Translations under genes and position numbers: made by a program
DNA from: Ilumatobacteraceae bacterium
GTDB taxonomy: Bacteria; Actinomycetota; Acidimicrobiia; Acidimicrobiales; Ilumatobacteraceae
Length of the DNA: 22,919 bases
NCBI GenBank assembly: GCA_016463105.1
Contig: JAEMRY010000003.1
Location: 18,149-41,067 of the forward strand
Direction of reading: 5' to 3'
Part shown: piece by piece, positions 5,837 to 14,352 of the stretch
How the letters are laid out: each line of letters starts with the position of its first letter
How positions within the stretch are numbered: the stretch's first letter is position 1
The notes under the pieces: model-generated
Database searches by the model: none
What the model saw: only the letters and a program-made list of their open reading frames with translations
What the model was told of the DNA's origin: nothing

Positions 5837-7120
5837 TTATTTTGATTTTGGGTCACTAGGACCCCACTTCGACGAACTCGGGTCACGCTCTTGACCAATT
5901 GTGCTTGCGGGCTTAATCGCTGATTCTCCAAACCGATCTCGAATCTCGTCAATTGCCGAAGTTGTCGTACTCCATGCTGCGTCCAAATTATTTGCTGATA
6001 GATCACTAGAAGAACTATCGAACAAACTCATCTGTTGATCTGGTGCAACTAAGTTTCTAGTACTTATTCCAAGCAAGCGAACCCCTGCAGAAAGATCAAT
6101 ACCGAGCAATAACGGCTCGAGCAAGCGAACCATAGCTTGAGACGACGACACAGGCATCTCGACACTTACTGATCTTGTGACTAATTGAAAATTTGCATAT
6201 TTTATTTTTAACGAAATTGTTCTTGCGCCAACGCCTGACTGTCGACACCGCGTAGCCACAGAATCGGCCAGTCGCACAAGGTGGTCATGGGCAATTTGAT
6301 ATTCAGTAATATCGCTTGAAAATGTTTCTTCATGCCCTATCGATTTGGCATCACGGTCTGGTTCAACATCGCGATCGTCATTACCTTTTGCGAGTTCGCT
6401 CAAGTGACGTCCAAGCGAATCGCCAAGCACGGCGATAAGCACTGCCAAGTCAAAATTGGCAAGATCACCAACTGTCTTGATCCCGAGGCCATTAAGTTTT
6501 TCGAAAGTTACTGGCCCTACGCCCCAAAGTGCATCCACGGCGAGTGGATGCAAAAACTCAAGTTCGTGAGTCGGAACAACTTCATAGACTCCGTGCCCTG
6601 CCACAACGCCTTCACGAGATGCTCGTGGTTTGGCCACGACCGATGCAAGTTTTGCGAGAAACTTATTCGGCGCAACTCCGACGCTGCAAGTTAGTTGTGT
6701 TGTCTGTGCGACACGGCGACGAACTTCGTGACCGATTGTGACTCCGTCACCAAATAAACGCAAAGATCCAGACACGTCCAAAAATGCTTCGTCGAGTGAC
6801 AAACCTTCAACTAACGGTGTGAATTCATTAAATACTTCAAACACTTCGCTACTCACATCTGAGTAATGCCCGTGATCTCCTGGCAGAAAAATTGCTTGTG
6901 GACAAAGTCTTTTTGCCTGAGACGACGACATCGCCGAGAAGACACCGAATCGTCGGGCTTCGTAAGATGCGGCCGCCACAACACCTCGAGAACCATCTCC
7001 ACCCACGACTACCGGTTTGCCAACTAGATGCGGATTGCGACGCAATTCAACTGCGACATAAAACATATCCATATCCACGTGCAAGATCGTTCGAAAATCA
7101 GGACGCTGGTGAATACTCAC
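5837..7120 (-). CDS. dinB: DNA polymerase IV (Y-family, DinB)
   Basis: This is a translesion DNA polymerase. The palm motif HVDMDMFYVAVE holds D16 and the steric-gate aromatic Y21, and SLDEAF (108-113) holds D110 and E111, which bind the catalytic metals. Helix-hairpin-helix and little-finger regions follow. QQMSLF (362-367) is a standard sliding-clamp-binding peptide, and about 60 residues follow it, including the family-typical AIDEIRDRFG. Length is 427 residues. The GTG start has no Shine-Dalgarno but has TAGCGT ending seven bases upstream, suggesting a leaderless mRNA. It is divergent from the small membrane-protein gene at 7177. I saw only a half LexA-like site, so SOS control is not supported. 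Confidence 0.96.
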   Translation of the reverse strand: MSIHQRPDFRTILHVDMDMFYVAVELRRNPHLVGKPVVVGGDGSRGVVAAASYEARRFGVFSAMSSSQAKRLCPQAIFLPGDHGHYSDVSSEVFEVFNEFTPLVEGLSLDEAFLDVSGSLRLFGDGVTIGHEVRRRVAQTTQLTCSVGVAPNKFLAKLASVVAKPRASREGVVAGHGVYEVVPTHELEFLHPLAVDALWGVGPVTFEKLNGLGIKTVGDLANFDLAVLIAVLGDSLGRHLSELAKGNDDRDVEPDRDAKSIGHEETFSSDITEYQIAHDHLVRLADSVATRCRQSGVGARTISLKIKYANFQLVTRSVSVEMPVSSSQAMVRLLEPLLLGIDLSAGVRLLGISTRNLVAPDQQMSLFDSSSSDLSANNLDAAWSTTTSAIDEIRDRFGESAIKPASTIGQERDPSSSKWGPSDPKSK

Positions 7121-7127
7121 TTACGAG

Positions 7128-7133
7128 ACGCTA
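7128..7133 (-). promoter_or_regulatory. -10 element of a leaderless dinB promoter
   Basis: TAGCGT (TANNNT) occupies -13 to -8 relative to the GTG start on the minus strand, so transcription would begin at or next to the start codon. No convincing -35 is visible. Confidence 0.5.
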
Positions 7134-7163
7134 GCCATGCAACGTAACTGATGTTTGTGAACC

Positions 7164-7169
7164 TACGCT
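7164..7169 (+). promoter_or_regulatory. -10 element of a leaderless promoter for the 7177 gene
   Basis: TACGCT (TANNNT) occupies -13 to -8 relative to the ATG at 7177. No Shine-Dalgarno is present. With the dinB element it makes a divergent promoter pair within 56 bp. Confidence 0.5.
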
Positions 7170-7176
7170 CTTAAAG

Positions 7177-7452
7177 ATGAATAGCGATCTGACCAGCGAT
7201 GCTCGGGCTCTTTCGGCATTGCCTTCGGTCGCAGCCAGAGCAATCGCCTTCATCGGGATCATCGTCGCTGGATTTGCCGGAGCGTTGATCGGGTATTCAC
7301 TTGTCGATCTTCAATGCGAAGGTTCATGTGATTTGCCAAACTCAATTGGTCTTGTATCTGGTGCCACAATCAGCGCAATCGGCATGAGCATCGTTGTTGT
7401 GCTTGTGTTGCGTGCGGTCGGCGAATGGCGTGAACTCGAGGATCGCAAATGA
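7177..7452 (+). CDS. small two-helix membrane protein of unknown function
   Basis: The 91 residues hold two hydrophobic helices (about 20-44 and 57-81) separated by a short loop with two cysteines (QCEGSC). The polar N-terminus and a charged C-terminal tail (EWRELEDRK) flank them. The loop cysteines could form a disulfide if it faces outside. I recognise no family. The stop overlaps the start of the inositol-monophosphatase-family gene by four bases (ATGA), so the two are co-translated. The start follows a TANNNT element at leaderless spacing. Confidence 0.75.
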   Translation: MNSDLTSDARALSALPSVAARAIAFIGIIVAGFAGALIGYSLVDLQCEGSCDLPNSIGLVSGATISAIGMSIVVVLVLRAVGEWRELEDRK

Positions 7453-8237
7453 ATGATTCATTGACGATGACTCTGTTGGACATCTGCACAGAACTTGCTG
7501 TAACTGGTGGCAAACGTGCATTTGAAGGTCGGCGTGCCGGGCTCAAAGATGTCTCAACAAAGTCAACCAGCACCGATATGGTCACAGAATTCGATCGAGC
7601 AACCGAGCAGTACATCGTTCATCAGATTCGTACTCGCCGACCCGATGATTCAATCATTGGAGAAGAAGGTGGTTCGCACTCAGGCAATAGCGGTATCACT
7701 TGGTGCATTGACCCAATCGACGGCACAACTAATTTTCTTTATGCTTTGCCGAGTTGGAGTGTTTCAATCGGGGTCAGCGATCACAAAGGCCCGTTAGTGG
7801 GTGTCGTATATATACCAGCGCTTGATGAAATATTTTCAGCAACGCGAGGTGGTGGAGCATTTTTGAACGGTGAGAAAATTCACTGTAACGAAGTAACAGA
7901 TGTTTCTAAAGCGCTCGTCTGCACAGGATTTAGTTATTCGCCAGAACAACGATCAATTCAATCGAAGCGAGTCTCAACTTTTATACATAAAGTTCGCGAC
8001 ATTCGACGCCTCGGCGCTGCAAGTGTTGATATTTGTTTCGTAGCTTGCGGCAGGGTTGATGCTTATTTTGAAGAAAACTTGCACTCATGGGACATTGCTG
8101 CCGCAGAGTTGATCGCTATTGAAGCCGGCGCACGCAGTGGAGACTTCAGTGGTGGATCTTCAAGCCCAGCCGAGATAATGGTTGCATGCCCTGGCATATT
8201 TGATGGACTTAGCAATTTGATCTGCGAATTGCAATGA
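7449..8237 (+). CDS. inositol monophosphatase family phosphatase
   Basis: This is a metal-dependent sugar-phosphate phosphatase of the IMPase fold. The metal-site motifs are GEEGG (71-75, with E72), DPIDGTTNF (88-96, with D88 and D91) and WDIAAAE (214-220, with D215). Length is 262 residues, the family norm. Members hydrolyse myo-inositol-1-phosphate (SuhB/ImpA) or histidinol phosphate (HisN), and motifs alone do not decide. In an organism with a PimB'-like enzyme in the same window, a role in inositol supply is attractive but inferred. It overlaps the membrane-protein gene by four bases. Confidence 0.92.
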   Translation: MNDSLTMTLLDICTELAVTGGKRAFEGRRAGLKDVSTKSTSTDMVTEFDRATEQYIVHQIRTRRPDDSIIGEEGGSHSGNSGITWCIDPIDGTTNFLYALPSWSVSIGVSDHKGPLVGVVYIPALDEIFSATRGGGAFLNGEKIHCNEVTDVSKALVCTGFSYSPEQRSIQSKRVSTFIHKVRDIRRLGAASVDICFVACGRVDAYFEENLHSWDIAAAELIAIEAGARSGDFSGGSSSPAEIMVACPGIFDGLSNLICELQ

Positions 8238-8252
8238 GACTCACCTGCTAGC

Positions 8253-8258
8253 AATAAT
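8253..8258 (+). promoter_or_regulatory. -10 element of a leaderless promoter for the response regulator
   Basis: AATAAT, one mismatch from TATAAT, occupies -12 to -7 relative to the GTG start at 8265. There is no Shine-Dalgarno in the 27-bp gap after the phosphatase gene. Confidence 0.45.
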
Positions 8259-8264
8259 TAGATC

Positions 8265-8942
8265 GTGACTGCGCGTATTTTGACGGTCGATGACGACCAG
8301 CAAATTCGAACCGTCGTCAAGTCAATACTTGAAGTTGAAGGTTGGCTTGTCGAAGAAGCCAACACTGGCGAAGAAGCAGTAAAAGTTTTCTCCCAGAAAA
8401 TACCCGACGTTGTTTTGATCGACGCTGTGCTTCCCGATATGGATGGCTTTGACTTATGTCGTACCATTCGTCAAAACAGTGATGTCCCAATAATGATTGT
8501 GACCGCGCGCGCTGACATACAGGATGTCGTCGCTGGTCTTGAATCTGGTGCCGATGATTATTTGACTAAACCTTTTGCACCAAAAGAACTTTCGGCAAGA
8601 ATAAGGGCTTTGCTTCGCCGAGCCAGACAAGCATCCTCAAGCCATGCAAAAATAATTCTTGGAAACCTTGAAATCATTCCTGGCGAAGGAAAGGTGCTAC
8701 TAAACAACCAAGAAGTTCCAGTGACGAAAACAGAGTTTCAATTATTGTGTGAACTTGGACAAGACCGTGGTGCAGTCTTGAGCCGAGAAGCTTTGTTGGA
8801 CAAAGTTTGGGGACTTGGCTATTTCGGCGATATGCGGTTAGTCGATGTCCACGTTCGGCGTCTGCGAATAAAGATTGAAGATGACCCATCAAATCCAAAA
8901 CACTTGGTCACGGTTCGTGGACTCGGCTATCGATTGCAATAG
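8265..8942 (+). CDS. OmpR/PhoB-family response regulator
   Basis: This is a two-domain transcription factor. The receiver domain (1-118) has acidic residues D9-D11, the phospho-acceptor D53 (VVLIDAVLPDMDGFD), T80 and K102 (TKPF). A winged-helix DNA-binding domain (about 128-225) ends in the typical RLVDVHVRRLRIKIE and TVRGLGYRLQ. Its 225 residues are standard. No sensor kinase is adjacent: the next gene is glycerol kinase, 30 bp away, so it is an orphan within this window. GTG start, probably leaderless. Its partner and targets cannot be told from here. Confidence 0.95.
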   Translation: MTARILTVDDDQQIRTVVKSILEVEGWLVEEANTGEEAVKVFSQKIPDVVLIDAVLPDMDGFDLCRTIRQNSDVPIMIVTARADIQDVVAGLESGADDYLTKPFAPKELSARIRALLRRARQASSSHAKIILGNLEIIPGEGKVLLNNQEVPVTKTEFQLLCELGQDRGAVLSREALLDKVWGLGYFGDMRLVDVHVRRLRIKIEDDPSNPKHLVTVRGLGYRLQ

Positions 8943-8972
8943 TGATAAACACGGCAAGATGAGATACAAGAC

Positions 8973-10427
8973 ATGAACGTTGTCCTTGCAATAGATTCTG
9001 GTACGACTGGCGTACGATCACGTGCTGTTTTCGATGACGGTTCTGCCGCGATCACTTCATATCGCGAATTTACGCAAATTTTTCCGCAGCCTGGGTGGGT
9101 CGAACATGACGCCACCGAAATCTGGCAAGCGGTACTCACAACATTGCAAGAAGTAACTTGCCAGATCGATCAAACAATTACTGCGATTGGGATTACCAAT
9201 CAGCGCGAAACTGTTGTCGCATGGAACAAGCAAACCGGCAAACCATACGGCAACGCGATTGTTTGGCAAGACCGGCGCACCGCCGATAGGTGTGTTGAAC
9301 TTGCCGAGAACTTGCCGCTCGTCCGTCAGCAGACTGGTTTAGTTCTCGACCCATATTTTTCTGCAACGAAAATCGAGTGGCTGTTGACAAATCGAGAGAT
9401 TCGCCAAGACGATGATTTGTGCATCGGAACGATTGACTCTTGGCTGATCTGGAATCTCACAGGGGGCAAATCTTTCGTCACTGATTGCACAAATGCCAGT
9501 CGGACAATGTTGTTTGATATCAACAAAATGAATTGGAGTAAAGAACTAACAGAGCTACTAGGCGTTGACCCGAAGTTCTTGCCGGAGGTTCGTCCATCGA
9601 GCAGCGACTTCGGCGTTACGGTTCAACTCGGGTCATTGCCATCAGGCATTTCAATCAGCGGTGTAGCCGGCGATCAACACGCCGCACTATTTGGTCAAGC
9701 GTGTTTTGAAACCGGAAGCACAAAAAATACTTACGGCACGGGCAGTTTCGTATTAATGAATGTCGGCACAACCTGCCCTGCCCCCAAAGATGGAATGCTG
9801 ACAACAATCGCCTGGCAACTCGGCAGCAACAAACCTGTTTATGCGCTTGAAGGTGCAATATTTGTTACTGGCGCCGCAATTCAATGGTTGCGCGACGGGT
9901 TGAACATCATCGATAATGCAAGTGAAATAACTGCGCTCGCACAAAGCGTCACCGACTCTGGTGGCGTTGTAGTTGTGCCAGCGTTCACTGGTCTTGGCAG
10001 CCCATGGTGGGATGCATATGCGAGGGGTTCAATTTTTGGCATCACCCGAGGCACATCGCGGGCACACATTGCACGAGCCACAATCGAATCAATCGTTTTT
10101 CAAACTCGAGACGTTGTTGACGCAATGACTAAATCATCGGGAGTTGCAGTATCCGAATTGAAGGTTGATGGTGGTGCTTCAGTAATTGATTTCATGTTGC
10201 AATTGCAAGCGGATCATCTGGGTGTAGACGTGCTGAGACCAAAAGAATTAGAGACGACAGTGATGGGTGCGGCCTATCTTGCAGGTTTATCAAAGGGAGT
10301 TTGGCAATCAACACAAGACATTTCGAAAGCATGGCAACTTGAGAAAATCTTTTCACCAGCAAACACACCAAGTGGCTATGAAACTTGGCAAATGGCCGTC
10401 AAGCGGTCAATGAATTGGGCTAAATAA
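8973..10427 (+). CDS. glpK: glycerol kinase
   Basis: GlpK phosphorylates glycerol at C3 using ATP, yielding sn-glycerol-3-phosphate. The 484-residue FGGY protein has the phosphate loop DSGTTG (8-13), GITNQRETVVAW (73-84), the DPYFSATK segment (126-133), GVAGDQHAALFGQ (230-242) and a C-terminal VDGGASV. The residues that contact glycerol in E. coli GlpK are all conserved: R78, E79, Y128, D234 and Q235. This makes it the genuine glycerol kinase of the two FGGY kinases in the window. It lies 30 bp after the response regulator with no clear Shine-Dalgarno. It converges with the ROK gene, with a 13-bp gap and no recognisable terminator. Confidence 0.94.
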   Translation: MNVVLAIDSGTTGVRSRAVFDDGSAAITSYREFTQIFPQPGWVEHDATEIWQAVLTTLQEVTCQIDQTITAIGITNQRETVVAWNKQTGKPYGNAIVWQDRRTADRCVELAENLPLVRQQTGLVLDPYFSATKIEWLLTNREIRQDDDLCIGTIDSWLIWNLTGGKSFVTDCTNASRTMLFDINKMNWSKELTELLGVDPKFLPEVRPSSSDFGVTVQLGSLPSGISISGVAGDQHAALFGQACFETGSTKNTYGTGSFVLMNVGTTCPAPKDGMLTTIAWQLGSNKPVYALEGAIFVTGAAIQWLRDGLNIIDNASEITALAQSVTDSGGVVVVPAFTGLGSPWWDAYARGSIFGITRGTSRAHIARATIESIVFQTRDVVDAMTKSSGVAVSELKVDGGASVIDFMLQLQADHLGVDVLRPKELETTVMGAAYLAGLSKGVWQSTQDISKAWQLEKIFSPANTPSGYETWQMAVKRSMNWAK

Positions 10428-10440
10428 TCTCGCAGAAATA

Positions 10441-11298
10441 TTATTGTGCCGACAATAACGCTGCACCAATTGCGCCGGCGCTCTCACCGAGTTGCGCCAC
10501 GCGCAATTCTGGGTGCTGACGGTTATCTGGCGCGTAAAGCAATTTTTTGTACCAACTTTTTATATAAGGCATCACTAGATCTGCTGCTTCAGCAAGTCCA
10601 CCGCCAATCACAATCACATTCGGGTCAGTGATATTGGTCAAATTAACTAAACCAATCGCTACCCATTTGCCAAAAGTGTCTAGATACCCCAGTGCTTGTT
10701 CATCACCTGCAACTGCGCGAGCAATTACTTCTTCGCCTCGTTCGCCTCCGGCAATTGTTGCAAGCCCTGAACCAGATGCATAACGCTCCCAACATCCACG
10801 TTGGCCGCACGGACATAAAATACCTTGACTTTCAACAATCATGTGTCCAATTTCGCCAGCGAAACCATGACTGCCCCGTTGCAATTTAGACCCAGAAACA
10901 AATCCTCCACCGATACCTGTTCCTAATGTGACCATCCACATATCAGTGGCGCCACGGCCTGCGCCATACTGCCACTCTGCGTGCGCCGCGCAAGTTGCAT
11001 CGTTCTCAACATCGATCGTGTGACCGAGTTCGTTTTGTAACTGTGTCCGCAGATCAAGTTCGATCGCACCCGTCAAATTTGGTGATTCTCGAACAACACC
11101 TTCAGGCGTGATTAGCCCAGGGACTCCAACTCCGAGAGTTTTATAAGTTCCTAACTCGCGCGCGATCTCAGCAAGTGTTGAAACAAGTTCGTCCGCATGT
11201 GGTGTTGGACGACGCACAGATTTGATGATGTTTCCACCCTCGAATAAAACTCCGAGACATTTTGTTCCGCCGACATCAATGCCAGCAACAGCTTTCAC
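10441..11298 (-). CDS. ROK family glucokinase-like protein
   Basis: This 285-residue protein resembles actinobacterial ROK glucokinases. It shows the phosphate loop DVGGTK (8-13), DVENDATCAA with the probable base D100, TLGTGIGGG (124-132), the canonical GEIGH (148-152) and the zinc motif CPCGQRGC (C162, C164, C169). Unlike the ROK protein at 4527, the sugar-contacting Glu (E149) is kept. It probably forms glucose-6-phosphate from glucose and ATP. The GTG start overlaps the SRPBCC stop by four bases (GTGA), and it is the last gene of the unit starting at 14269. Confidence 0.9.
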   Translation of the reverse strand: MKAVAGIDVGGTKCLGVLFEGGNIIKSVRRPTPHADELVSTLAEIARELGTYKTLGVGVPGLITPEGVVRESPNLTGAIELDLRTQLQNELGHTIDVENDATCAAHAEWQYGAGRGATDMWMVTLGTGIGGGFVSGSKLQRGSHGFAGEIGHMIVESQGILCPCGQRGCWERYASGSGLATIAGGERGEEVIARAVAGDEQALGYLDTFGKWVAIGLVNLTNITDPNVIVIGGGLAEAADLVMPYIKSWYKKLLYAPDNRQHPELRVAQLGESAGAIGAALLSAQ

Positions 11299-11726
11299 GA
11301 CTCGCAGCGAACCTTGAGTTCCTTCAGGGTATGAAGTATGCGGCCCTCGGCACGGCGCTTAATAAATCCTGGAATAGGAACAATCAATTCGATGGATAAA
11401 AGATAGGTCACTTTTGTTGCTTCTCCTGCTATTTCAAACCGATATTCGCCATCAATTGCGCGTTCAATATCGCCTTGAACTAAATGCCACGAAATACTTT
11501 TTGGAGCCTGAGAATAATCATACTTGAGTGAATAACTTGTGCTTCGGCCGAGTGCGGCAACGCGATAATCAACTAACACAGGGCGCATTTGGGCATCCCG
11601 TTCGCGAATCGTTGCTTCTTTGACGTCGTGAGCCCACTCTGGATATCGCTCAACATCTGTGGCAACGGCAAAACAATGTTCGGGCGTTGCAGCGATAATT
11701 TCTGACTCGGTTGCTGAATCTGTCAC
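11295..11726 (-). CDS. SRPBCC (START-like/polyketide cyclase) family protein
   Basis: The sequence follows the helix-grip pattern of this lipid- or hydrophobe-binding superfamily: ESEIIAATPEHCFAVATDV, then RYPEWAHDVKEATI, mid-protein strands ending in WHLVQGD, and a C-terminal helix RRAEGRILHTLKELK. With the GTG at 11726 it has 143 residues beginning MTDSATES, matching the usual short N-terminus. A TTG at 11744 would add six. The ligand is unknown. It lies between the PimB'-like gene and the glucokinase. As I recall, a similar SRPBCC gene sits near pimB' in mycobacteria, suggesting a lipid-linked role. Confidence 0.85.
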   Translation of the reverse strand: MTDSATESEIIAATPEHCFAVATDVERYPEWAHDVKEATIRERDAQMRPVLVDYRVAALGRSTSYSLKYDYSQAPKSISWHLVQGDIERAIDGEYRFEIAGEATKVTYLLSIELIVPIPGFIKRRAEGRILHTLKELKVRCES

Positions 11727-11745
11727 CCCACTAGTTAAACACAAA

Positions 11746-12864
11746 CTAGAGCGCGTTCAAAGCTCGGCCTAGCTTTAATGCGAGTTTGTCATAATCAAAC
11801 ACATTTTCGGCTCGCAGTCTTGAGGCAATACCCATCTTTTGCCGTTCATCGTTATTTTCTAGCAAACGCTTTAATCCAGCAACTACGTCATCAACTCGAT
11901 TCGGATTGTTGATGATCAAACCAGTTTCACCATCGATGACTGCATCTGATGCGCCTCCACTGAGACCTGCAATCTGTGGCACGCCACATGCGGCGGCCTC
12001 AGCAAAAACAATTCCGAAACCTTCTTGCTCAAGTCCGCCCCAACGAGACCTACACAACATGGCGCAAACATCGGCGCAGCCGTATAAGTTTGGCAAGTCT
12101 TCTTCACTGACTCGTCCGAGCATCGTAACTGGGGCGCGCAATTCGCGGATCATCCGTTCTAGTCGATTGCGGTCGCGTCCATCGCCGCCGATAATTAATC
12201 GCAACTTTGGATGATCATTCGTCATGTGAGCGACTGCGCGAATCAAAACATCAAAACCTTTTCTAGGCACAAGTCGACTCACACCGACTATTAGTTCTGC
12301 ATCTTGTGATATTGCAAATTGTTTGCGCACAATCGACCGTTGCTGTTGTGACAGCGGGTGAAATCGTTGTACATCGACACCAGGAGTCACAATCACAATA
12401 TTCAATTCTTTGCCGGCAGCATGAAGCGCTTCTTGTGCTGGATAGCTTCCGGATGCAATTGCAATCGACGCCTTGCGCAAAACATTGCCGAGCAGTTTTG
12501 ATGACACGGGCAGTCGACCCGGCACAGTTACTTCTGCTCCGTGCAGAACCACCGCATAGGGCAGATCGAGCCACGGACCAACAATGCCGATCGGCACAGC
12601 GGGGTCGAGCACAACTAACTCTGCGCCGAACTTGCGCGCCATTTCATTTATGCGGCGAACCATTAACGGATGCGGCAACAAAACTGGCTCGGCGATTCTC
12701 TTAATTAAAAACTTTTGTGCAGTGTCGAACTCTTTTGCGCCACGATAAGGACTTGTCAGTACTGCAAAATTCTCTGGCGGCAAACGGCGCCACCATTCGT
12801 AAAGTACATTTTGAATGCCGCCGATTTTGGGCGGAAAATCATTCGTTACAAGTAGATGCTTCAT
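11746..12864 (-). CDS. GT4 glycosyltransferase, PimB'-like mannosyltransferase
   Basis: PimB' adds the second mannose from GDP-mannose to phosphatidylinositol monomannoside at the inner face of the membrane. The 372 residues show the GT-B start VTNDFPPKIGGIQ (6-18), the acceptor-side LHGAEVTVPGR, the donor-site SRLVPRKGFD (196-205, with R197 and K202) and the EX7E signature E281-E289 in EQEGFGIVFAEA, followed by CGVPQIAGLSGGA. The TNDFPP.IGGIQ and CR.R..GL..EG.GIV..EA..CGVP patterns are those of PimB' rather than generic GT4 enzymes. The gene starts six bases after the queG stop. Substrate assignment is by similarity only. Confidence 0.85.
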   Translation of the reverse strand: MKHLLVTNDFPPKIGGIQNVLYEWWRRLPPENFAVLTSPYRGAKEFDTAQKFLIKRIAEPVLLPHPLMVRRINEMARKFGAELVVLDPAVPIGIVGPWLDLPYAVVLHGAEVTVPGRLPVSSKLLGNVLRKASIAIASGSYPAQEALHAAGKELNIVIVTPGVDVQRFHPLSQQQRSIVRKQFAISQDAELIVGVSRLVPRKGFDVLIRAVAHMTNDHPKLRLIIGGDGRDRNRLERMIRELRAPVTMLGRVSEEDLPNLYGCADVCAMLCRSRWGGLEQEGFGIVFAEAAACGVPQIAGLSGGASDAVIDGETGLIINNPNRVDDVVAGLKRLLENNDERQKMGIASRLRAENVFDYDKLALKLGRALNAL

Positions 12865-12870
12865 TTGCTA

Positions 12871-14070
12871 TTACTTTACGCTTGGCAACGAGTCAAGTTC
12901 AGCCTGCACGATCGGATCGCTATCTGTCGTTGGCAAAAACTGTTTTAGACCCAATCGACCAGCAGCCCAAACTGCATGCGCTCGCAAGATCGGGTCACGA
13001 TCAACCAAATATCGTTTAAGAATATTTTGTGTGTCTTGGTCTGATGCGTTTGCGACATTGCCAAGAATTATCAGAGCATTACGGCGAAGCCACTTTGGGT
13101 CACGATCTGAGATGTACCAAGCTTTAAAATTTTCGAGCAAAGTTTTATCATCTAAATTCAAAACCGACATCACGCTGGCCCACGCCTGAGTTTTGCCATT
13201 TTGTTCTTCGACGATTGCGTGGCGAACTGTCGGCGGGCAAACTTCTTGGCAGTCATCGCATCCGTAAAGACGGTCGCCAAGTGCAATGCGATACGCAGAA
13301 TCAAATACTCCAGGTTTTTGCAGCAACCATGCCAAACACTTTCGCGCGTCAACAACACCTGGTGCGACTATTGCCTGTGTCGGACAGTTATCTATGCATC
13401 TTCGACACGAACCACAACCATCTTCGACAGTTTTTGTTGACGGCTCTAGTGGCGCATCAGTAATCACACTGCCGAGCACGAAATAACTTCCAGCACCTTC
13501 AATTAAGAGATTTGCATTCTTGCCATACCAACCCAGACCTGCCTGATATGCGACTTCACGATCAACAATTGAATTATCGTCAGCCAAAATAATTGCCCGC
13601 CAACCATCGGCTCTTAATTGTGATGCAATTTGCGCAAGACCTTCACGTAGCTGTTCGTAGTAGTCAGCCCATGCATATCGGGCGATTCGCGCAGAAATTT
13701 GATCTGGTTTTATTGGCATCTCTGTGGCATACGATCGCGCGCCAACAATTATTGACCGCGCTGTTGGCATTGTGCTGGTTGGATCTGTACTTCGAATTGG
13801 ATTGCGATATGTGAATTGCATCTCGTTGTGTAACCCAAGAGATTTTCGTTCGGTGAGCACTTCGCGGGCGCGATGCAAAACGTCGGCACCAGTGATGCCT
13901 ACACGGTGTAAGCCAGCGGCGATGCCGAGTGAAACTAATTGCCCTGCATATTGACTTGATGAGATAGCAGAAGTTTTCGCAGGCTGTGGTTTGAGCGTTG
14001 AACTGCTCGATTTAGTCTCAGGTTTTTTAGCTAACTGCACGATGCCGAAGCGTAGGCACCATTCCGGCAT
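12871..14070 (-). CDS. queG: epoxyqueuosine reductase QueG
   Basis: QueG reduces epoxyqueuosine to queuosine in tRNA wobble position 34, using cobalamin and two [4Fe-4S] clusters. Cluster cysteines are visible in GCGSCRRCIDNCP (C219, C222, C225, C229) and RKC (C245) with YGCDDCQEVCP (C271, C274, C278). The catalytic-region VDREVAYQAGLGWYGKN (169-185, with D170) is present. The C-terminal ~75 residues look like HEAT-type helical repeats (RRNALIILGNVA and LRAHAVWAAGRLG), as in other QueG proteins. The true start is uncertain: the ATG at 14070 overlaps the previous gene by 44 bases, a GTG at 14040 overlaps by 14, and the core fold begins only around residue 40. Confidence 0.93.
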   Translation of the reverse strand: MPEWCLRFGIVQLAKKPETKSSSSTLKPQPAKTSAISSSQYAGQLVSLGIAAGLHRVGITGADVLHRAREVLTERKSLGLHNEMQFTYRNPIRSTDPTSTMPTARSIIVGARSYATEMPIKPDQISARIARYAWADYYEQLREGLAQIASQLRADGWRAIILADDNSIVDREVAYQAGLGWYGKNANLLIEGAGSYFVLGSVITDAPLEPSTKTVEDGCGSCRRCIDNCPTQAIVAPGVVDARKCLAWLLQKPGVFDSAYRIALGDRLYGCDDCQEVCPPTVRHAIVEEQNGKTQAWASVMSVLNLDDKTLLENFKAWYISDRDPKWLRRNALIILGNVANASDQDTQNILKRYLVDRDPILRAHAVWAAGRLGLKQFLPTTDSDPIVQAELDSLPSVK

Positions 14071-14269
14071 TTGCCAGCATTCGCAGAGTCCTTTGTTCTT
14101 CTAGGTTCAAAACCACTGCAGATTCGCTTGATTCATTGCAGAAAAACGAGACCACGCAATCATCACAGGCGGCACTCGCCCGCATGATGCAGGTCTCGCA
14201 GCTGATTTCAAGTGACCCATCATTGTGTAATTCTTGATTTGTAACGGCGATTCGGGGGAAATCTTTCAC
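14027..14269 (-). CDS. 80-residue Cys-rich protein of unknown function
   Basis: The protein has five cysteines in a compact pattern, SCETC then ACDDC and FFC (C24, C27, C35, C38, C44), suggesting a bound metal ion or Fe-S cluster. A C-terminal helix EEQRTLRMLANAGMVPTLR follows. This CDDCVV...LR.LA.AG.VP.LR arrangement recurs, to my memory, in small actinobacterial proteins without assigned function. The GTG start has an ideal AGGAGA (complement of 14276-14281) six bases upstream. Its end overlaps the start of queG. I propose no function beyond probable metal binding. Confidence 0.8.
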   Translation of the reverse strand: MKDFPRIAVTNQELHNDGSLEISCETCIMRASAACDDCVVSFFCNESSESAVVLNLEEQRTLRMLANAGMVPTLRHRAVS

Positions 14270-14352
14270 TAACGGTCTCCTCTGTTTTGGCGTTTTTAAA
14301 TACGTCTTCGTATATAAATAATGCCCAATGGGTGTAACAGAGTTAGAAACTT

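Noticed and set aside
5800..5855. 8-bp inverted repeat (TGACCCAA/TTGGGTCA) around the dinB stop as a terminator
   Set aside because: The loop is 40 bases and no T-run follows on the minus strand.
7085..7100. LexA-like half site near the start of dinB
   Set aside because: Only one half (TTCGAAC on minus) is present and it lies inside the coding region; no palindrome.
11295..11744. TTG start for the SRPBCC gene
   Set aside because: A GTG six codons in gives the usual short N-terminus and leaves room after the preceding stop.
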